Position numbers and translations under genes: made by a program. Positions 5,122-7,037 of a stretch of 7,037 bases of DNA are shown here, in pieces. The notes beneath the pieces are model-generated. The model was not told the DNA's origin. It made no database searches and saw only the letters and a list, made by a program, of their open reading frames with translations. How positions within the stretch are numbered: position 1 is the first letter of the stretch; each line of letters starts with the position of its first letter. Source of the DNA: JACTMJ01 sp039812845 (GTDB lineage Bacteria; Acidobacteriota; Terriglobia; Bryobacterales; Bryobacteraceae); NCBI GenBank assembly GCA_039812845.1, contig JBDIBK010000182.1, positions 1 through 7,037 of the forward strand. Reading direction: 5' to 3'.

Positions 5122-7037
5122 ATGGCAATCAAGGCTCCGGGAACAGATCCAGCAACCGCGATTCTGGGTGGCGGCAGGCATCCGCTCGAATCGTTCTTTT
5201 CGCCGCGAAGCGTGGCTCTTATTGGCGCGACGGAATCGCCCGGAAGCGTGGGGCGGACGGTGTTCTGGAACCTGATCAGCAACCCGTTCGGGGGCACGGT
5301 CTTCCCGGTAAACCCGAAACGCGACAGCGTGCTGGGAATCAAGGCGTACCCAAATGTGGCGGCGGTGCCGGGCGAAGTGGAACTGGCCGTGATCACAACG
5401 CCCGCGCCGGGGGTTCCGGCGATCATCCGGGAATGCGTGGATGCGGGCGTCAAGAACGCAATCGTCATCTCCGCGGGCTTCAAGGAGACGGGGCCGGAAG
5501 GCGCTGCGCTGGAGCAAAAACTGCTTGAAGAGGCGCGGCGCGGCCGGATGCGCATCATCGGGCCGAACTGCCTGGGGTTGATGAGCCCGATCAGCGGGCT
5601 GAACGCCACCTTCGGCAATGGAATGGCGCTGCCCGGCAATGTCGGATTCATCAGCCAGAGCGGCGCGCTGTGCACGGCGGTTCTCGATTGGAGCGTCACG
5701 GAGAAGGTGGGCTTCAGCGCGTTCATCTCCATCGGCTCCATGAGCGATGTGGGCTGGGGCGACCTGATCGACTATCTGGGCAACGATCCCAAGACGCGGG
5801 CAATTCTGATCTACATGGAGAGCATCGGGGACGCGCGCTATTTCCTCTCGGCCGCGCGGGAAGTGGCGCTGACGAAGCCGATCATCGTGATCAAGCCCGG
5901 CCGCAGCGAGGAGGCGGCCAAGGCGGCGGCTTCGCATACCGGCTCCCTCACGGGCAGCGACGAGGTGCTGCATGCCGCATTCCGGCGGAGCGGGGTGCTT
6001 CGGGTGAACAACATCTCCGATCTCTTCTACATGGCGGAAGTGCTGGCCAAGCAGCCGAGGCCGCGCGGGCCGCGCATGACGATCGTCACCAACGCGGGCG
6101 GGCCGGCCGTGCTGGCGACGGACGCCCTGGCCACAAACAATGCCGAACTGGCGAAACTCGCGCCCGAGACCATGGCCGCGCTGAACGATCTGCTTCCCCC
6201 GGCGTGGAGCCACGGGAACCCGGTGGACATCCTGGGAGACGCGAAAGCGGAACGCTATGCGAAGACGCTGGAGATCGTCTCAAAAGATCCGAATACCGAC
6301 GCGTTCCTGGTGATCCTCACGCCGCAGGCAATGACCGATTCGACGGCGACGGCCGAGGTGATGAAGAGCTACGCGAAGCTGAACGGGAAGCCGGTGCTGG
6401 CGAGCTGGATGGGCGGGAACGACGTCGCGAACGGCGTTTCGATCCTGAATGCGGCCGGCATCCCGACGTTTCCGTATCCCGACACCGCCGCGCGGCAGTT
6501 CGTGTATATGTACCGCTACACCTACAACCTGCGGGGCCTCTATGAGACGCCGCAGAGCGAAGAGGTGCATGCGGACGAGAGCGACCGGCGCGTGCAGGCC
6601 GAAGCCATTCTCCAGAAGGCGCTCGACGAGGGGCGCGAGATTCTTACCGAGTTCGAGTCAAAGGAACTGCTGAGCGCCTACGGGATCCCGGCGGTGAAGA
6701 CTGTGATCGCTGCCGATGCCGAGAGCGCCGCCGCCCACGCGCGGGAGATTGGCTACCCGGTGGTGCTGAAGCTGTATTCGGAAACCATCACGCACAAAAG
6801 CGATGTGGGCGGCGTGAAGCTGAACCTGCAGGATGAAGCCGCCGTGCGGAGGGCCTTCGAAGACATCCGGGAGGGTGTGACGAAGGCGGCGGGCGCGGAA
6901 CATTTCCAGGGAGTGACGGTGCAGCCGATGATCCGGCTGGACGGCTATGAACTGATCGTGGGTTCGAGCCTCGACCCGCAGTTCGGGCCGGTGCTGCTGT
7001 TCGGTTCCGGAGGCACACTCGTCGAGGTCTACAAGGA
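5122..7037 (+). CDS. NDP-forming acyl-CoA synthetase (acetate--CoA ligase, ADP-forming type), C-terminus cut by window edge
   Basis: Interconverts an acyl-CoA, ADP and phosphate with the free acid, ATP and CoA. The visible 638 codons stay open to the right edge. A CoA-binding Rossmann domain comes first (about 22-125, with VALIGATESPGSVGR at 31-45), then succinyl-CoA-ligase-like domains (about 130-300, with IIGPNCLGL and GFISQSGALC). An ATP-grasp domain begins near 495 (TEFESKELLSAYGIP). The phospho-transfer histidine His272 in ASHTGSLTGSDE is intact, as is the second conserved histidine His558 in THKSDVGGV. E. coli PatZ lacks the first, so this copy should be a working ligase. Fused alpha-beta ligases are about 700 residues, and versions with a C-terminal GNAT acetyltransferase domain about 900; the window ends before this can be decided. 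The ATG is preceded by AAGGGTG at a usual spacing. It follows glpK by 161 bases, probably as its own unit. Acid specificity is unknown. Confidence 0.9.
   Translation, partial: MAIKAPGTDPATAILGGGRHPLESFFSPRSVALIGATESPGSVGRTVFWNLISNPFGGTVFPVNPKRDSVLGIKAYPNVAAVPGEVELAVITTPAPGVPAIIRECVDAGVKNAIVISAGFKETGPEGAALEQKLLEEARRGRMRIIGPNCLGLMSPISGLNATFGNGMALPGNVGFISQSGALCTAVLDWSVTEKVGFSAFISIGSMSDVGWGDLIDYLGNDPKTRAILIYMESIGDARYFLSAAREVALTKPIIVIKPGRSEEAAKAAASHTGSLTGSDEVLHAAFRRSGVLRVNNISDLFYMAEVLAKQPRPRGPRMTIVTNAGGPAVLATDALATNNAELAKLAPETMAALNDLLPPAWSHGNPVDILGDAKAERYAKTLEIVSKDPNTDAFLVILTPQAMTDSTATAEVMKSYAKLNGKPVLASWMGGNDVANGVSILNAAGIPTFPYPDTAARQFVYMYRYTYNLRGLYETPQSEEVHADESDRRVQAEAILQKALDEGREILTEFESKELLSAYGIPAVKTVIAADAESAAAHAREIGYPVVLKLYSETITHKSDVGGVKLNLQDEAAVRRAFEDIREGVTKAAGAEHFQGVTVQPMIRLDGYELIVGSSLDPQFGPVLLFGSGGTLVEVYK

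Noticed and set aside
3224..5128. 634-codon open frame on the minus strand opposite glpK
   Set aside because: It covers the whole of glpK in antisense, its product has low-complexity Arg/Ala/Pro/His content and no motifs, and it would overlap the methyltransferase start.
4984..6213. 409-codon and 253-codon minus-strand open frames opposite the acyl-CoA synthetase
   Set aside because: Both are antisense to a well-conserved coding frame and show no domain or ribosome-binding site.

Overview
The window is a GC-rich, gene-dense bacterial chromosomal segment with five protein genes, two of them cut by the window edges. The gene content (a one-chain alpha-beta branched-chain 2-oxoacid dehydrogenase E1, a bacterial-type glycerol kinase, an NDP-forming acyl-CoA synthetase) would suit an aerobic or facultative heterotroph, perhaps an acidobacterium. 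That placement is a guess from style and protein resemblance, not a search. No mobile elements, CRISPR arrays, tRNAs or rRNAs were seen.

Layout: (1) at the left edge, on the minus strand, is the N-terminal 50 residues of an NsrR-type Rrf2 regulator. (2) A 123-base divergent region carries back-to-back promoters and an NsrR-like operator. (3) On the plus strand is a 676-aa fused E1 alpha/beta dehydrogenase of the branched-chain (BCKDH) type. (4) A strong inverted repeat sits between convergent genes. (5) On the minus strand is a 274-aa SAM-dependent methyltransferase whose promoter contains a second copy of the same operator. (6) On the plus strand are glycerol kinase (GTG start) and then, 161 bases later, an ADP/NDP-forming acyl-CoA synthetase that runs off the right edge.

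The most interesting point is regulatory. A 24-base sequence at 173-196 (plus) recurs at 3245-3268 (minus) with 21 of 24 bases identical. Both copies lie between or over the -35 and -10 boxes of good sigma-70-type promoters with the same TTGACG -35 box. Both resemble the known NsrR operator, and one adjoins an nsrR-like gene. The window therefore looks like a small nitric-oxide-responsive regulon joining the regulator itself, a lipoate-dependent 2-oxoacid dehydrogenase E1 and an uncharacterised methyltransferase. The predicted methyltransferase transcript begins at, or within a base or two of, its ATG, so it may be leaderless.

Metabolically, the E1 would start oxidation of branched-chain 2-oxoacids to acyl-CoAs. 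The acyl-CoA synthetase could interconvert acyl-CoA with free acid plus ATP. Glycerol kinase feeds glycerol into glycolysis or lipid synthesis and need not be linked to the others.
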